NCBI RefSeq assembly: GCF_004328645.1
Contig: NZ_CP031395.1
Location: 3,435,501 to 3,499,500, forward strand
Length of the DNA: 64,000 nucleotides
Source of the DNA: Hylemonella gracilis
GTDB lineage: Bacteria; Pseudomonadota; Gammaproteobacteria; Burkholderiales; Burkholderiaceae_C
Direction: 5' to 3'
Shown one piece after another: positions 46,890 through 57,119 of this stretch; the stretch's first letter is position 1, and each line of letters opens with the position of its first letter. A model generated the notes under the pieces. The model had not been told where the DNA came from, did not search any database, and was given only the letters and a program-made list of their open reading frames with translations. The position numbers and the translations under genes are program-made.

Positions 46890-48596
46890 TCAGTGGATTG
46901 GCGCCGTCAATGCCTTCGTCGGCGCCCGGTGGTGCAGACCAGGACGTTGCGATGTGTAGCCACGCGCATGAGATTCGTGCGCCATGGCTGAGACTGTGTT
47001 GCCGAAGGGCGGCTGCGCCATTGCCCCATCGGGACCCTGCTGTTCCAGGACCTGTCCATCTGTCTTGAAGATTGCCGCCGATTCCACCAATTCCCGGGCC
47101 TGACTCTTGAGGCTGCTGGCCGCCGCAGCCATTTCCTCGACCAGGGCCGCGTTCTGCTGCGTCACATGGTCCATCTGCTGCACCGCCTCCCCGATCTGGG
47201 CCATTCCCTGGCTCTGCTCCGTGCTGGCAGCGCTGATGTCGCCCATGAGGTCCGTCACCCGGCGGATGCTGGTGACCACCTCCTGCATGGTGCTGCCCGC
47301 CCGGTCCACCAAGGCGGCCCCGGTTTCGACCCGGTTCACGCTGTCGGAGATCAAGGCCTTGATTTCCTTGGCCGCATCGGCACTGCGGCCCGCCAGGGAG
47401 CGCACCTCGCTGGCCACCACCGCGAAGCCCCGGCCCTGCTCGCCCGCGCGCGCGGCTTCGACCGCCGCGTTCAGCGCCAGGATATTCGTCTGGAAGGCGA
47501 TGCCGTCGATCACGCTGATGATGTCGGCGATCTTTTTGCTCGCTTCGCTGATGCCCTTCATGGTTTCCACCACCTGCGACACCACCTCACCCCCCTGCAC
47601 CGCGACGGACGACGCACTCTGCGCAAGCTGATTGGCCTGGCGGGAGTTGTCGGCGTTCTGCGTGACGGTGGAGGACAGCTCTTCCATCGATGCCGCAGTT
47701 TCCTCCAGGGAACTGGCTTGGCTCTCGGTGCGCGCGCTCAGATTCTGGTTTCCCTCGGCAATTTCAGCGCTGGCCAGCGAGACCTTTTCGCTGCCGTCTC
47801 GGACACGCAGCACGATATTCGCCAGATTGCGCTGCATGACGTCCAGTGACCGCAGAACCCGGGCGACTTCATTCTGCCCCTGAGCATGAACCTCCCGAGT
47901 CAGGTCTCCCTGGGCCACGGCCTCTGACAAGGTAACGGCCTGATTCAAGGCGCGCGCGATGCTGCGAATCAGCATGATGCCAAACAACCAGGCGAACCCG
48001 ATGCCCAGAACGATGACGGCAATGGCGGTCGTGAAAATGGTCTGGTAGCGCGCGATTGCCGATTCATACTCTTGCTTCGCCACGTCCAATTGGATATCGA
48101 TCAATTGCTGGGACAGCAGATTGGCCTGCTCGTACAGCGGCAAGACCTTGTCCTTCAACAGGGACTCCAGTTGCGGAAAGTCACCCGCGCGCATCGCGGC
48201 GATGGAAGGTCGCAAGCCCTCGCCGACGTAACGCCCACGCACTTCGGCGAAACGTTTGGCAACTTGAGCCTCTTCCTCGGTCAGCATACTCGCCATGTAT
48301 TGCTGCCAGTTCTTCGTGATTGTCGCGATGTTGGATTCGATGGCCGATGAATTGACGCGAACGCTCTCCGAATCCTGAGACAACAAGGTCATGAGCGCGA
48401 GCGTACGGTTGCGTTGCATCAAGGCATCGATGCGCGCCAACTGGGAAGCCGGTACGGTGCGATCTTCGTAAACCGTCTTGAGCCCGTCACTGGTTCGATT
48501 CAGACCGTACAGTCCGACGCCCCCCGTCAGCGCCAGCAGCGCGGAGAGCACACCCAGCAGAATCAGCAGCCGCGTCGAGATCCTGATGTTATTCAT
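46890..48596 (-). CDS. Methyl-accepting chemotaxis protein
   Basis: A receptor of 568 residues. TM1 about 9-30, a four-helix-bundle periplasmic sensor (about 35-185), TM2 near 190-212, HAMP ([23 protein letters not shown]), then the cytoplasmic coiled coil with the hairpin tip [37 protein letters not shown]. Methylation-type repeats and an AAAS-rich region follow. The ATG at 48596 has AGGGAGG with proper spacing; the ATG at 48602 is too close to it. No CheA or CheW genes are near. Ligand unknown. Confidence 0.93.
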   Translation of the reverse strand: MNNIRISTRLLILLGVLSALLALTGGVGLYGLNRTSDGLKTVYEDRTVPASQLARIDALMQRNRTLALMTLLSQDSESVRVNSSAIESNIATITKNWQQYMASMLTEEEAQVAKRFAEVRGRYVGEGLRPSIAAMRAGDFPQLESLLKDKVLPLYEQANLLSQQLIDIQLDVAKQEYESAIARYQTIFTTAIAVIVLGIGFAWLFGIMLIRSIARALNQAVTLSEAVAQGDLTREVHAQGQNEVARVLRSLDVMQRNLANIVLRVRDGSEKVSLASAEIAEGNQNLSARTESQASSLEETAASMEELSSTVTQNADNSRQANQLAQSASSVAVQGGEVVSQVVETMKGISEASKKIADIISVIDGIAFQTNILALNAAVEAARAGEQGRGFAVVASEVRSLAGRSADAAKEIKALISDSVNRVETGAALVDRAGSTMQEVVTSIRRVTDLMGDISAASTEQSQGMAQIGEAVQQMDHVTQQNAALVEEMAAAASSLKSQARELVESAAIFKTDGQVLEQQGPDGAMAQPPFGNTVSAMAHESHARGYTSQRPGLHHRAPTKALTAPIH

Positions 48597-48693
48597 GATC
48601 ATCCTCCCTGAAATTGGCCTCCTATCGTGATCGGGAGGGCAACAACGAGCGATTGCAACGCACGCCAGGGCGCTTGTCAATGCGCCTCAATCT

Positions 48694-51420
48694 CTATGCA
48701 AGCGCGTCGAGCGCCACCTCATCCGAACCGCAGGCGATCCACCGCTCCAACTCATCCAAGGGCAGGGGCCGGGAAAAAAGATACCCCTGGAAGGCATCGC
48801 ACTGACCGTCAAGCAGGAACTGCAGTTGCCCCTGGTTTTCGACTCCTTCGGCGATCACCTGAAGGCCCAGATTGTGGGCCAGGCCGATGATGGCGGAACC
48901 GATGGTCGCACTGTTTGCATTGTCCGGCAGGTCGCTCACGAAGGACTTGTCGATCTTCAGGCGGTCCAGGGGCAGGCGCTGCAGGTAGCACAGCGATGAA
49001 TAGCCGGTGCCGAAATCATCAAGCGAGAAGCCGATGCCATAACTCTTGAGCGCCGCCATCTTCTCGATCACGCCTTCGACGTCAAGCAGGAACATGCTTT
49101 CGGTCAGTTCCAGCTTGAGTCGACTCGGTGAGGCGCCTGTGCGATGCACGGTTTCGATGACTTTGATCACGAAGTCGGGCTGACTCAGCTGGCGCGCACT
49201 GATGTTCACCGCGGCAAAGAGACCCGCGGTTGACGGATGGGCCGACCAAGCCACAAGTTGGCGGCAAGTCTGCTCCAGCACCCAGTCGCCCAGCGGCAGG
49301 ATCAGACCGCACTGCTCGGCCACGGGAATGAAGCGGGCGGGCGACACCATGCCCATGTCAGGATGGTCCCAACGCACCAGGGATTCGACGCCGATGATGC
49401 GGCGCTCCCGATCCAGGATGGGCTGGTAATGCAGCAAGAGCTCACAACGCTCCAGCGCTTGGTGCAGATCGGACTGCAGTTGCGCGTTCGCGCTGGTCTG
49501 CGCCTGCATCTCGGGCTCGAAGAAGCTCAGGGTGTTGCGTCCCGAGGCCTTGGCCTCGTACATGGCCATGTCGGCCTGCTTGAGCAAGTCGTCCAGCTTG
49601 CTGGCACCGCCCGTGAACAGGGTGATGCCCAGGCTGGGCGTGCTGTAGATCTGGCGATCCGCCAAGTGGTAGGGATTGGACAATCGCTGCAGCAGATTGC
49701 GCCCCAAGGTCTCGGCGTTGCGTCGGGCTTCGCCCAGATTGCTGCCCAGGGACTCCATCAGCACCACGAATTCGTCGCCCCCCAACCGTGCCACCATGTC
49801 CTGGGCACGCACGATCTGACGCAGGCGCGCCGAGACGCAGACCAGCAGTTGGTCACCCAGGTCGTGTCCCAGGGTGTCGTTGAGGCTCTTGAAGTTGTCC
49901 AAGTCGAGGAAAACGATCGCACCAACCTGACCACGCTCCTCGCTGGCCACGAGGCTGCGATCGAGCCGCTCGTGCAGCAGGCGCCGGTTGGGCAGGCCCG
50001 TGAGGCTGTCGTAGAAAGCCAGGCGCTCGATTTCCGTTTCGTGCTGCTTGCGCGCGCTGATGTCCATGCGCGTGCCCAGCAGGTACGCAGGTTTCCCCTT
50101 GGCATCGCGCTGGATCACGCGGCCCAGGCACTGCACCCAGACCCATCCGCCGTCCTTGCGGCGCAGGCGGTACTCGGCCTCGAACTTGGACACCTTGCCT
50201 TCCAGGTGCAGGGCGAGCTGCTGATGGAAAGAGGGCGCGTCATCGGGATGGAGGTCAGCCCGCCAATCATTCGCGCGCGCCTCGAGTTCTCCACGCCGGT
50301 AGCCCTGAATGGCGGCCGAGCGTCCATCGACCAGCATGCGGTCGTCCGGAATGGAGAGCTCCCATAGACCCAGGAAGGACCCCTCGAGCGCCAACTCCAT
50401 GCGCTGTGCATGTTCGACGCGTTCGCGGTCCTGCGCATGCACCAGGTCCTCCCAGCGCGCGCGCCGGATCTGGGACAGGCGCAACATGCCTCCGGCCACC
50501 ACGACCAGCACCGCCATGCCCACGGCATAGACCACGGCCAGGCGGCGCCACGCCGCGTCGAGAGGGTCCAGTTCGCGGCTCAAGGTGAGAACCAGGGGAC
50601 GGTCGAGCGTCAACTCGCTGGAACCCACGGTCCGCTGCACCAGCAGGCGACGCGGCCCGCTGGCGCCATCGAGGATGCGCACCCCGGGCACGGGGCCCGC
50701 GCGCAACTCGGACCCGGGCGCATCCAGCCGCCAGAGCCGCGCCGCGCGCGCGGCCTGGGCGTCGCTGGCGAACAGGGCCAGCAAGGACCCATCGGCCATG
50801 CTCAGGGAACTCCAGGCGTCGTCGGTCTCCAAGGCCATGCGCTGCAGCATGTTGAAGTAGTCGGCGCCCAGTTCAGCCATGATGAAGTGCCGGATTTCGC
50901 CCCGGCCGTTGATGACCGGCAGGGTCAGGCGCAGCGTGGCTCCGTCGCCCGTCGGGTCCGGCAAGGCGAGCGTGTACACCATCTCGGCATCCTTCATGTC
51001 GCCGAGGCCGCGCAGGTAGTCCGCGTCGACGATCCACGGTCCGGAGCGGCGACCCCCGCTTTGCAGAATGCGGCCGTCGCGGTCGATGATCGCTGCGCGG
51101 CGCACGCCGGACACCAGGGAACGGAAGGCGTCGAGCAGTGCCGCGCTGCCCGCGCGGTCACCCGATTCCCAGGCTTCCCGGATCTGGAACAGCGTCACGC
51201 GGGCGCTCTGAAGACGGCGCAGCAATCCGCCCTCAATGGCATGGGCCTGCCCCACCAAGCGTTCGGACGCGACGGAACGCACCAGATTGCGCTCGCTGAC
51301 CACCGAATAGACGCAGAGCGTGAAACTGAGCACGGCCAACAGCCCGGCCACGAACCATTCGATGCGGCTTCTGTTTCTGCCCGCGTTGGAACGGGGCATG
51401 CGCTCTTGCACGTAGTTCAT
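48694..51420 (-). CDS. Membrane GGDEF-EAL protein with PAS domain
   Basis: A protein of 908 residues. TM1 about 20-42, a periplasmic sensor region to about 270, TM2 about 280-300, a PAS/PAC domain about 330-450, GGDEF about 465-630 with the intact motif ARLGGDEFVVLME, and EAL about 640-900. The EAL signature reads ESL in GVESLVRWDHP, with DDFGTGYSSLCYLQ also present, so phosphodiesterase activity is likely. ATG 51420 is used; 51399 is an alternative. It is preceded by a 52-base element shared with the upstream LysR gene. Confidence 0.9.
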   Translation of the reverse strand: MNYVQERMPRSNAGRNRSRIEWFVAGLLAVLSFTLCVYSVVSERNLVRSVASERLVGQAHAIEGGLLRRLQSARVTLFQIREAWESGDRAGSAALLDAFRSLVSGVRRAAIIDRDGRILQSGGRRSGPWIVDADYLRGLGDMKDAEMVYTLALPDPTGDGATLRLTLPVINGRGEIRHFIMAELGADYFNMLQRMALETDDAWSSLSMADGSLLALFASDAQAARAARLWRLDAPGSELRAGPVPGVRILDGASGPRRLLVQRTVGSSELTLDRPLVLTLSRELDPLDAAWRRLAVVYAVGMAVLVVVAGGMLRLSQIRRARWEDLVHAQDRERVEHAQRMELALEGSFLGLWELSIPDDRMLVDGRSAAIQGYRRGELEARANDWRADLHPDDAPSFHQQLALHLEGKVSKFEAEYRLRRKDGGWVWVQCLGRVIQRDAKGKPAYLLGTRMDISARKQHETEIERLAFYDSLTGLPNRRLLHERLDRSLVASEERGQVGAIVFLDLDNFKSLNDTLGHDLGDQLLVCVSARLRQIVRAQDMVARLGGDEFVVLMESLGSNLGEARRNAETLGRNLLQRLSNPYHLADRQIYSTPSLGITLFTGGASKLDDLLKQADMAMYEAKASGRNTLSFFEPEMQAQTSANAQLQSDLHQALERCELLLHYQPILDRERRIIGVESLVRWDHPDMGMVSPARFIPVAEQCGLILPLGDWVLEQTCRQLVAWSAHPSTAGLFAAVNISARQLSQPDFVIKVIETVHRTGASPSRLKLELTESMFLLDVEGVIEKMAALKSYGIGFSLDDFGTGYSSLCYLQRLPLDRLKIDKSFVSDLPDNANSATIGSAIIGLAHNLGLQVIAEGVENQGQLQFLLDGQCDAFQGYLFSRPLPLDELERWIACGSDEVALDALA

Positions 51421-51535
51421 GCGGGCACGCCCCCCGTAGTCAAGTTGCCAGTGCATCGGTCGCTGAACGGACGGACGCACCCGCCGCGCGCGGCGGCGTA
51501 TCGTCCCCCCCCTCCCTGTCTGTCATGGGGTTGTT

Positions 51536-51587
51536 GCGCCGAGTCTAGGTTTGCATCTCCCACAGGGGAAATGAAGAATTGGCATGC
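51536..51587 (-). promoter_or_regulatory. Repeated promoter-like element, copy upstream of the GGDEF-EAL gene
   Basis: On the minus strand this 52-base stretch aligns without gaps to 52741-52792. Shared parts are TTCAYTTC and, about 15 bases on, GCAAAYCTAGACTCGGCGC. The spacing resembles a -35/-10 pair. It is 116 bases upstream of the GGDEF-EAL ATG. Confidence 0.55.
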
Positions 51588-51622
51588 AGAACATGCCGGG
51601 CTGGAATGCGAGTGCAGGACTT

Positions 51623-52579
51623 TCATTTGAGGTCCCCCACCAATTCCGGAAAGACGTGCACCGCCCGAGCCACGGCGACCCAGGCGCGAGCGGTCGGCGA
51701 AAGGCGTGCCGCCCGGGCCCAGGCCACGGTATAGGTCCACTGGGGTTCGAAACCCTCCAGGGGCAAGGCGACCACCATCGGATGCAAGCGGTTGAGCGCC
51801 AGGGCCCGAGGCAGGAAACCGATGCCGATGTTCTCGGCCACCAGTTCGTGGATCAGGCCAACCTGCGAAGTCTTGATCGCCACCGGCGCCAGGATGCCCG
51901 CCTGGGCCAGGGCGCCGACCACCATTTCATTCAGCTGACATTTCTCCTCGAACAGCACAAGCTGCTGATCTCTCAGGTCGCCGATGCCGAGGCCGAGGCC
52001 GAGGCCAAGGCGCGCACGCAAGGCCAAGGGATTCTCGCGCGACAGCAGCACGAAGACCGGCTCGCGCTGCAACTCCAGCACTTCGAGACCCGGGTCGCGT
52101 GGCGACACCAGTCCGGCCAGATCCAGATCGCCCTTGAGCAGGCGCCGCACGATCTGGCTTTCCGCCTCGACGGTGATGGATATCTCCACGTCGGGATGGC
52201 GACGTCGGAACTCTGCCAGCGCGCGGCCAAAAAAGGTGCTGGTCTCCATGCGCGAAAAACCCAGCTTGAGCGTGACATGTGGATTGCCCGCCAGGGCATG
52301 CAGTTCGTCGGCCAGCAGCTCGCGCTGGGCCAGCATCACCTGGGCGCGACGGTAGACGATCTCCCCGACACGGGTCAGCTCGATGCCGCGGCGATGACGC
52401 CGCAGCAGGGGCTTGCCCACCTCGTTCTCGAGCTGGCTGATGGCCTTGCTGACCGTCGATTGCGTCGCGTGGATGACTTCGGCCGCGCGTGTGAATCCTC
52501 CGTGCCGTACCACTTCCGCAAAAACACGCAGGTGGCGGAATTCAAAGTTGGGCCGCCTTGGAAAGCCGATGGAATTCAT
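51623..52579 (-). CDS. LysR-family transcriptional regulator
   Basis: A protein of 318 residues. Winged helix at 10-70 (FEFRHLRVFAEVVRHGGFTRAAEVIHATQSTVSKAISQLENEVG), then the type 2 periplasmic-binding-like effector domain (VTLKLGFSRMETSTFFG to the end). A run of LGLGLGLG from a 6-base tandem repeat near 51982-52008 is an oddity in a surface loop. ATG 52579; the longer frame to 52876 has no homology-like pattern. It is upstream of the GGDEF-EAL gene and shares a promoter-like element with it. Confidence 0.9.
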   Translation of the reverse strand: MNSIGFPRRPNFEFRHLRVFAEVVRHGGFTRAAEVIHATQSTVSKAISQLENEVGKPLLRRHRRGIELTRVGEIVYRRAQVMLAQRELLADELHALAGNPHVTLKLGFSRMETSTFFGRALAEFRRRHPDVEISITVEAESQIVRRLLKGDLDLAGLVSPRDPGLEVLELQREPVFVLLSRENPLALRARLGLGLGLGIGDLRDQQLVLFEEKCQLNEMVVGALAQAGILAPVAIKTSQVGLIHELVAENIGIGFLPRALALNRLHPMVVALPLEGFEPQWTYTVAWARAARLSPTARAWVAVARAVHVFPELVGDLK

Positions 52580-53157
52580 TGCCGGTACCGATGTGCAAAT
52601 GGGTTTCTCAACCTTCACGGACCGCGGCGTCCCGGCCGCAACCGTCTGAAATCTGCCAATGCATCGGACTCGGATCGGCGGGCGCATGCACAGAGCATGT
52701 GACGCGCCGTGACGCCCCTTGCCTACTTTGAAGCAGGAGCGCGCCGAGTCTAGATTTGCCCGCTGGGGATGAGAAGTGAAAAGTTCGAATGCTTTCAATT
52801 CCAATTTGGAATAGGAGTAAGAGAGCTCCATCGCGACACTCCTGCTTTGCCGATCAGTCGCGACCCGTCCGGACATGACGGCCCGCCCTCATGGCTGGTG
52901 ACCACGGGACTGTGGGAGAGCAGTGTTGACTGACGATTTCAGACCCGGTGTTACGAATTTCAACCGCAACAAACGCGCGCATTCCATCCACGGGCAGAAG
53001 TGCAACAAACACGTAACAGACTCGCCCCTTCAGGACGCATCGTCGAATGCTTGTAAGGAAACTGGAAGAATGAAACGCCAAGCGGTGTCAGTGCCCTGTC
53101 AGGCTCATGCCCCTTGGGGGATCTGACCGTCGAACCAATATGGCGCGTCGCGCGGGT
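52580..53157. other. Long non-coding region upstream of the LysR gene
   Basis: About 580 bases without a supportable gene. It holds the second copy of the promoter-like element (52741-52792) and a perfect 15-base palindrome, ATTCCAA-T-TTGGAAT, at 52798-52812. The rest, nearer the kinase stop, shows no RNA gene, T-tract terminator or repeat that I can support. Confidence 0.5.
52741..52792 (-). promoter_or_regulatory. Repeated promoter-like element, copy upstream of the LysR gene
   Basis: The partner of 51536-51587. On the minus strand it ends with GCAAATCTAGACTCGGCGC, 162 bases upstream of the LysR ATG. One base in 19 differs from the other copy in this block. A LysR-type palindrome lies next to it. 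Confidence 0.55.
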
Positions 53158-55740
53158 TCAACCGTCTGCGTGAGGGCCCGGGGCCAGGCCGGAACCGTGA
53201 GCCTGCGCTTGCCCGTCGCCCGCATGCGCATCGCGCGCGGACTTCAGTACCCGAGCGATGCAGGCCGCCATGTCCTGCGCAAGTACGGGTTTGTGCAGCA
53301 CCGCGTCGACGCCGGCCGAACGAATGCGTGGCTCCAGGCCCTCACCACCATGGCCGGTCATCAGAATGGCCGGCAGTCGAGGACGCAACGCCTTCAGGCG
53401 CGTAACAAATTCGGTTCCGCTGAGCTCGGGCAATTGCTGGTCCGTCAGCAACAGGTCAAAACGCTGGGGGTCGGCACGGAAGGCTTGCAAGGCCTTGGCG
53501 CTGGAGACGTAACCAACAGGCTCATACCCCAGGGCGGCGAGCGACTCCTCCAGCAGTTCGACCAGGGCAGGCTCGTCGTCCACCACCATGATGGTTTCGC
53601 CCTGTCCGGTCGGTGACGGCGCGGCTTGCTCGGCCCGGATCGCCTGGATCTCCCCGGGCGAAGGCAACCAGATGGTGAAGGTGGAGCCCTGGCCCAGCTT
53701 GGTCACGACGTCGGTCATGCCCCCCAGGTCTGTCACGATGCCGTGCACCACGGACAGGCCCAGCCCCGCACCCTCGCCCACGGGACGGGTGGTGAAGAAG
53801 GGGTCGAAGGCACGGTCCAGGGTACGGGCATCCATGCCACGTCCGGTATCCTGCACCTGCAGGCGTACGTAGTTGCCGCTTTTGAGTACGCCATGACAGC
53901 AATGTGTGTCCTGCGCGACGTGTTCGTGCGAGAGCGACACGGTCACGGTGCCCGCCCCCTCAATGGCCGCGATGGCGTTGGTGCACAGGTTCATGACGAC
54001 CTGGTGCACCTGGGACACCTCGCCCAGGATAGCCGCCCGGGGCGCGGACAGACAGGGCATCAGCACCACGCCCGCAGGCAGCGTCGGCGCCAGCAAGGCC
54101 AGTGCTTCCTCCACCACCGGCTGCACGGCGACTGGCGATTTTTCGCCGTAACCACTGCGACTGAAGTCGATGATGCGCCGCACCAGGGCTTTGGCCCGCA
54201 AGCCGGCTTGCATGACGCGGTCCAGGTACCGGGCCATCGGACCTTCAGGCTCGGCGGCGCGCTGGGCCATCTCGCCGTAGCCAAGGATCGCGCCCAGGAT
54301 GTTGTTGAAGTCATGGGCGATGCCGCCGGCCATCGTGCCCAACGACTCCAGATGGCGGGCGCGCAGGAGCTTGGCCTCGAGCTGGAGCTTCTCCGCCTCG
54401 GCCGCCTTGCGATGGCTGATGTCCGTCGTCGTCCAGTAGAACCGCAGGGGTTCATCGGTGGCATCGCTGTGCACGCGACCCCGTGCGTGGATCCAGTGCC
54501 AATCGCCCTGTCCGTCCTTGACCCGGTATTCCACCTCGAAGAAGCGCATGTCCCCCCGCAAGTGCCTTTCCATGGCCGTGATCAGCAGGTCCCGGTCATC
54601 GGGATGGACACGCGACATCGCGCGGAACTGTTCGAAGGTGACATCGGCGCTGTCGGTCAGGAAGTGCATCTCGCGCCAACGCGGCGACAGGTACACGGTG
54701 TCGTTCAGCACGTCCCATTCGGCATGACCTTCATTGGCCGCGTCCATGGCCAACGCATAACGCTGCTCGCTCAGGGACAGGGCCCGCTCGTGCTGGTCCA
54801 ACTTGCGCAATTGGCGCATGGCCAGGCAGACCGACAGGAGCACGCACAGGGCCAGGATCAGCGTGCGCACGAACATGTGCCCAGTCTCCGTGCGCCAGCC
54901 CCGCAGAATCTCCGCCTCGTCGCGCACCAGATAGATGACCATGGGCTGGCCCGGCACGCGCGCGGCGGCCACGACCTTGGGCCGCCCGTCGATGACGCGC
55001 CGCAAATGCGAACCCGGGCCATCAGGCGGCACGAGCCCGTCCAATCCGGCGGGCACGACAGGCGAGGACGAAGCGCTGATGCCATCGTTCTGCTGGGGCA
55101 GGCCGATGACGGGCGTGCCATCGAGCAAGGTCACGTGCATCTGGGTCTGGCTGCCGAAGTTGATGCCGTCGTAGGTCGTGCTCAGGTGGTCCAGCCGCAC
55201 GGTGGCCGACGCGACGCCCGCGAAACGCCCGCGCGCGTCGTTCAAGCGGCGCGACATCACCAGTCCCTTGTGACCGATGGCGCGCGAGAAGATCGGTGCG
55301 TTGATGTAGAGCCCGACGTCGTCGTTGTCGCGGTGCACCTTGAAATAAGGGCGGTCGTTGACGTCAATGGGGGGCGTGCCCAGAGGCAGGGAACGGTAGC
55401 GCTGTACGCCACGAGCGTCACTCAGAGCCAGCAGGGCCACCTGGGGAGCGAGCTCGGAGAACGTGGCCAGCGTGCGGGTGATTTCCTCGCCCGACAGCCG
55501 GTGCCCCTGTTGCTGGTACCACCAGGCCGTGTCGCGCAAGAGCACGTTGACTGTCTGCACGCTGCGCGCGGTTTCGGTGGCCAGCACCCTGGAGAAATTG
55601 CCCAGCTCGCGCTCCGAGGCCTGATAGATCTGGTCACGCTGGTACCAGGCGTCATAGGCCGAGGAGCCCGCGAAAACCAGGGTGAACGCCACGCCCGCGA
55701 AGATGACCGCATATCGCATCAGGGAAGTGCGTTGCTGCAT
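53158..55740 (-). CDS. Hybrid sensor histidine kinase (dCache, PAS, HisKA/HATPase, receiver)
   Basis: A protein of 860 residues. TM1 about 8-30, a dCache-like extracytoplasmic sensor about 35-280 (NDRPYFKVHRDNDDVGLYINAPIFSR), TM2 about 290-310, a PAS/PAC domain about 330-450, then HisKA with MAGGIAHDFNNILGAI, HATPase (NLCTNAIAAIEGAG, DTGRGMD), and a C-terminal receiver with phospho-D in LLLTDQQLPELSG. The HDFNN H-box is the PleC/NtrB-like type. ATG 55740. Likely an operon with the small receiver gene 17 bases upstream. Confidence 0.93.
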   Translation of the reverse strand: MQQRTSLMRYAVIFAGVAFTLVFAGSSAYDAWYQRDQIYQASERELGNFSRVLATETARSVQTVNVLLRDTAWWYQQQGHRLSGEEITRTLATFSELAPQVALLALSDARGVQRYRSLPLGTPPIDVNDRPYFKVHRDNDDVGLYINAPIFSRAIGHKGLVMSRRLNDARGRFAGVASATVRLDHLSTTYDGINFGSQTQMHVTLLDGTPVIGLPQQNDGISASSSPVVPAGLDGLVPPDGPGSHLRRVIDGRPKVVAAARVPGQPMVIYLVRDEAEILRGWRTETGHMFVRTLILALCVLLSVCLAMRQLRKLDQHERALSLSEQRYALAMDAANEGHAEWDVLNDTVYLSPRWREMHFLTDSADVTFEQFRAMSRVHPDDRDLLITAMERHLRGDMRFFEVEYRVKDGQGDWHWIHARGRVHSDATDEPLRFYWTTTDISHRKAAEAEKLQLEAKLLRARHLESLGTMAGGIAHDFNNILGAILGYGEMAQRAAEPEGPMARYLDRVMQAGLRAKALVRRIIDFSRSGYGEKSPVAVQPVVEEALALLAPTLPAGVVLMPCLSAPRAAILGEVSQVHQVVMNLCTNAIAAIEGAGTVTVSLSHEHVAQDTHCCHGVLKSGNYVRLQVQDTGRGMDARTLDRAFDPFFTTRPVGEGAGLGLSVVHGIVTDLGGMTDVVTKLGQGSTFTIWLPSPGEIQAIRAEQAAPSPTGQGETIMVVDDEPALVELLEESLAALGYEPVGYVSSAKALQAFRADPQRFDLLLTDQQLPELSGTEFVTRLKALRPRLPAILMTGHGGEGLEPRIRSAGVDAVLHKPVLAQDMAACIARVLKSARDAHAGDGQAQAHGSGLAPGPHADG

Positions 55741-55757
55741 GGCGGCCTGGGTGAATC

Positions 55758-56129
55758 CTAGTTTCCCGCCATCAAGGCCCGTACCGCCCGCTGCAGCAAC
55801 AGCCGCTCGCAGGGCTTGGGCAACAGCATGTCCACGCCGAGGTTGCGGGCCGCTTCACTGCCAACGGCCATGCCTTCTCGCGCCTGGGTGGAAAGACCGA
55901 GCAGGGGAACCCCGGGGTACAGCGTTCGCACGCGACGGATGATATCAGCGCCCTGCTGCCGCACATTGACCAGGTCAACCACCACCAGGCAGGCTCCGAT
56001 GACCGGCAGCGCCTGCGGCCCCTCGAAGGCCAGCACCCGGGGACCGATTTCTTCCAACCATTCCACAAGCAGAGATCGAACCAAGGGGTCGATCTCGACG
56101 ACTATCACCCAATCCAGCATTTCGGCCAT
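55758..56129 (-). CDS. Stand-alone receiver-domain response regulator
   Basis: A single receiver domain of 123 residues without an output domain. The aspartate in LVVVDLVN (about 51) and the lysine in LLPKPCE (about 104) are present, but the acidic pair is altered to VVEID, keeping one acid and losing the second. It may be a weak phospho-acceptor or a phosphate sink or connector for the adjacent hybrid kinase. ATG 56129. The gene ends 17 bases before the kinase start. Confidence 0.82.
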   Translation of the reverse strand: MAEMLDWVIVVEIDPLVRSLLVEWLEEIGPRVLAFEGPQALPVIGACLVVVDLVNVRQQGADIIRRVRTLYPGVPLLGLSTQAREGMAVGSEAARNLGVDMLLPKPCERLLLQRAVRALMAGN

Positions 56130-56244
56130 TGCTCCCTCGGACCACAGCGTGCCTGCGTCACATTGAAACGCGAGCGGCGCCCCGGCTGATTTCAGCGCGG
56201 TTTCAAGTGGCTGGCCCGTGTTGCAACTGAAACATGAGCCCCCC

Positions 56245-56991
56245 TCACGTCAGGGCTTCGACTGCCGTGTCGAAGACATATCCTGCGCCGCGTTCGGTGC
56301 GGATGTAGCGTGGCGTGGAAGGATCGAGTTCGATCTTGCGCCGCAGGCGCAGAATCTGCACATCGATCGCCCGGTCGTAGACGGCGTCCGCGTCGCGACG
56401 CGTCATGTCGAGCAACTGGTCACGGCTGAGCACCCGGCCGGGCGCCCGGCACAAGGCCTGCAAGAGGCTGAATTCGCCCAGACTGAGCTCGATCTCGCGG
56501 GCATCGGGCGCGCGCAGGCGACGCAGCCCCAGGTTCAGCTCCCAGCCATCGAATCGGTAAGCACGCACCGCCGGCCCGGCGTCGGCGCTGGCCGAGGCAG
56601 CCTCGGACGCGCACGGAGGGTAGCGTCGCAGCACCGCGCGGATGCGCGCCAGCAGCTCCCGCAGACTGAAGGGCTTGACCACGTAGTCGTCGGCGGCGAG
56701 CTCCAGACCCATTACACGATCGGCTTCTTCCGCCTGACCGGTGAGGATGATGACGGGCAAGGCCAGCCGCTCACGCAGATCACGCGCCAGGGTGAGGCCG
56801 TTCTCGCCCCTGAGACGCAGGTCCATCAGAACCAGTTGGACGGACGCCTGCTGCAGCACCTGGTGCATCTCCGTGCCATTGCGCGCGACGCTCACGCGGA
56901 AATCGTGCTCGGACAAGTACTGCCCGACCATCTCCGTGATGGCGGGTTCGTCGTCAACCACCAGAATGTGCGGCACGTTCACTGCATTCAC
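56245..56991 (-). CDS. OmpR-family response regulator
   Basis: A protein of 248 residues. The receiver domain has VVDDEP, phospho-D in LVLMDLRLRGENG and K in DYVVKPFS. A linker (ASEAASASADAG) leads to a C-terminal winged helix (LSLGEFSLLQALCRAPGRVLSRDQLLD, RAIDVQILRLRRKIE, YIRTERGAGYVF). A GTG at 56991 is the likely start, with GAAAGAG ahead; the frame to 57081 has no conserved sequence. No cognate simple kinase is next to it; the hybrid kinase two genes on is a candidate partner. Confidence 0.9.
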   Translation of the reverse strand: MNAVNVPHILVVDDEPAITEMVGQYLSEHDFRVSVARNGTEMHQVLQQASVQLVLMDLRLRGENGLTLARDLRERLALPVIILTGQAEEADRVMGLELAADDYVVKPFSLRELLARIRAVLRRYPPCASEAASASADAGPAVRAYRFDGWELNLGLRRLRAPDAREIELSLGEFSLLQALCRAPGRVLSRDQLLDMTRRDADAVYDRAIDVQILRLRRKIELDPSTPRYIRTERGAGYVFDTAVEALT

Positions 56992-57119
56992 AGCATGCTC
57001 TTTCGCAGGATAGAACCAGGCCTCGCGCAAGGACCGGCGCACGCCCGCGCGAGGCCCGTGTCCGCGCCGACCACCGCTCACGGCTACCCCACCAGGCCGC
57101 GGGCCGCAAGCAAGGCGCG

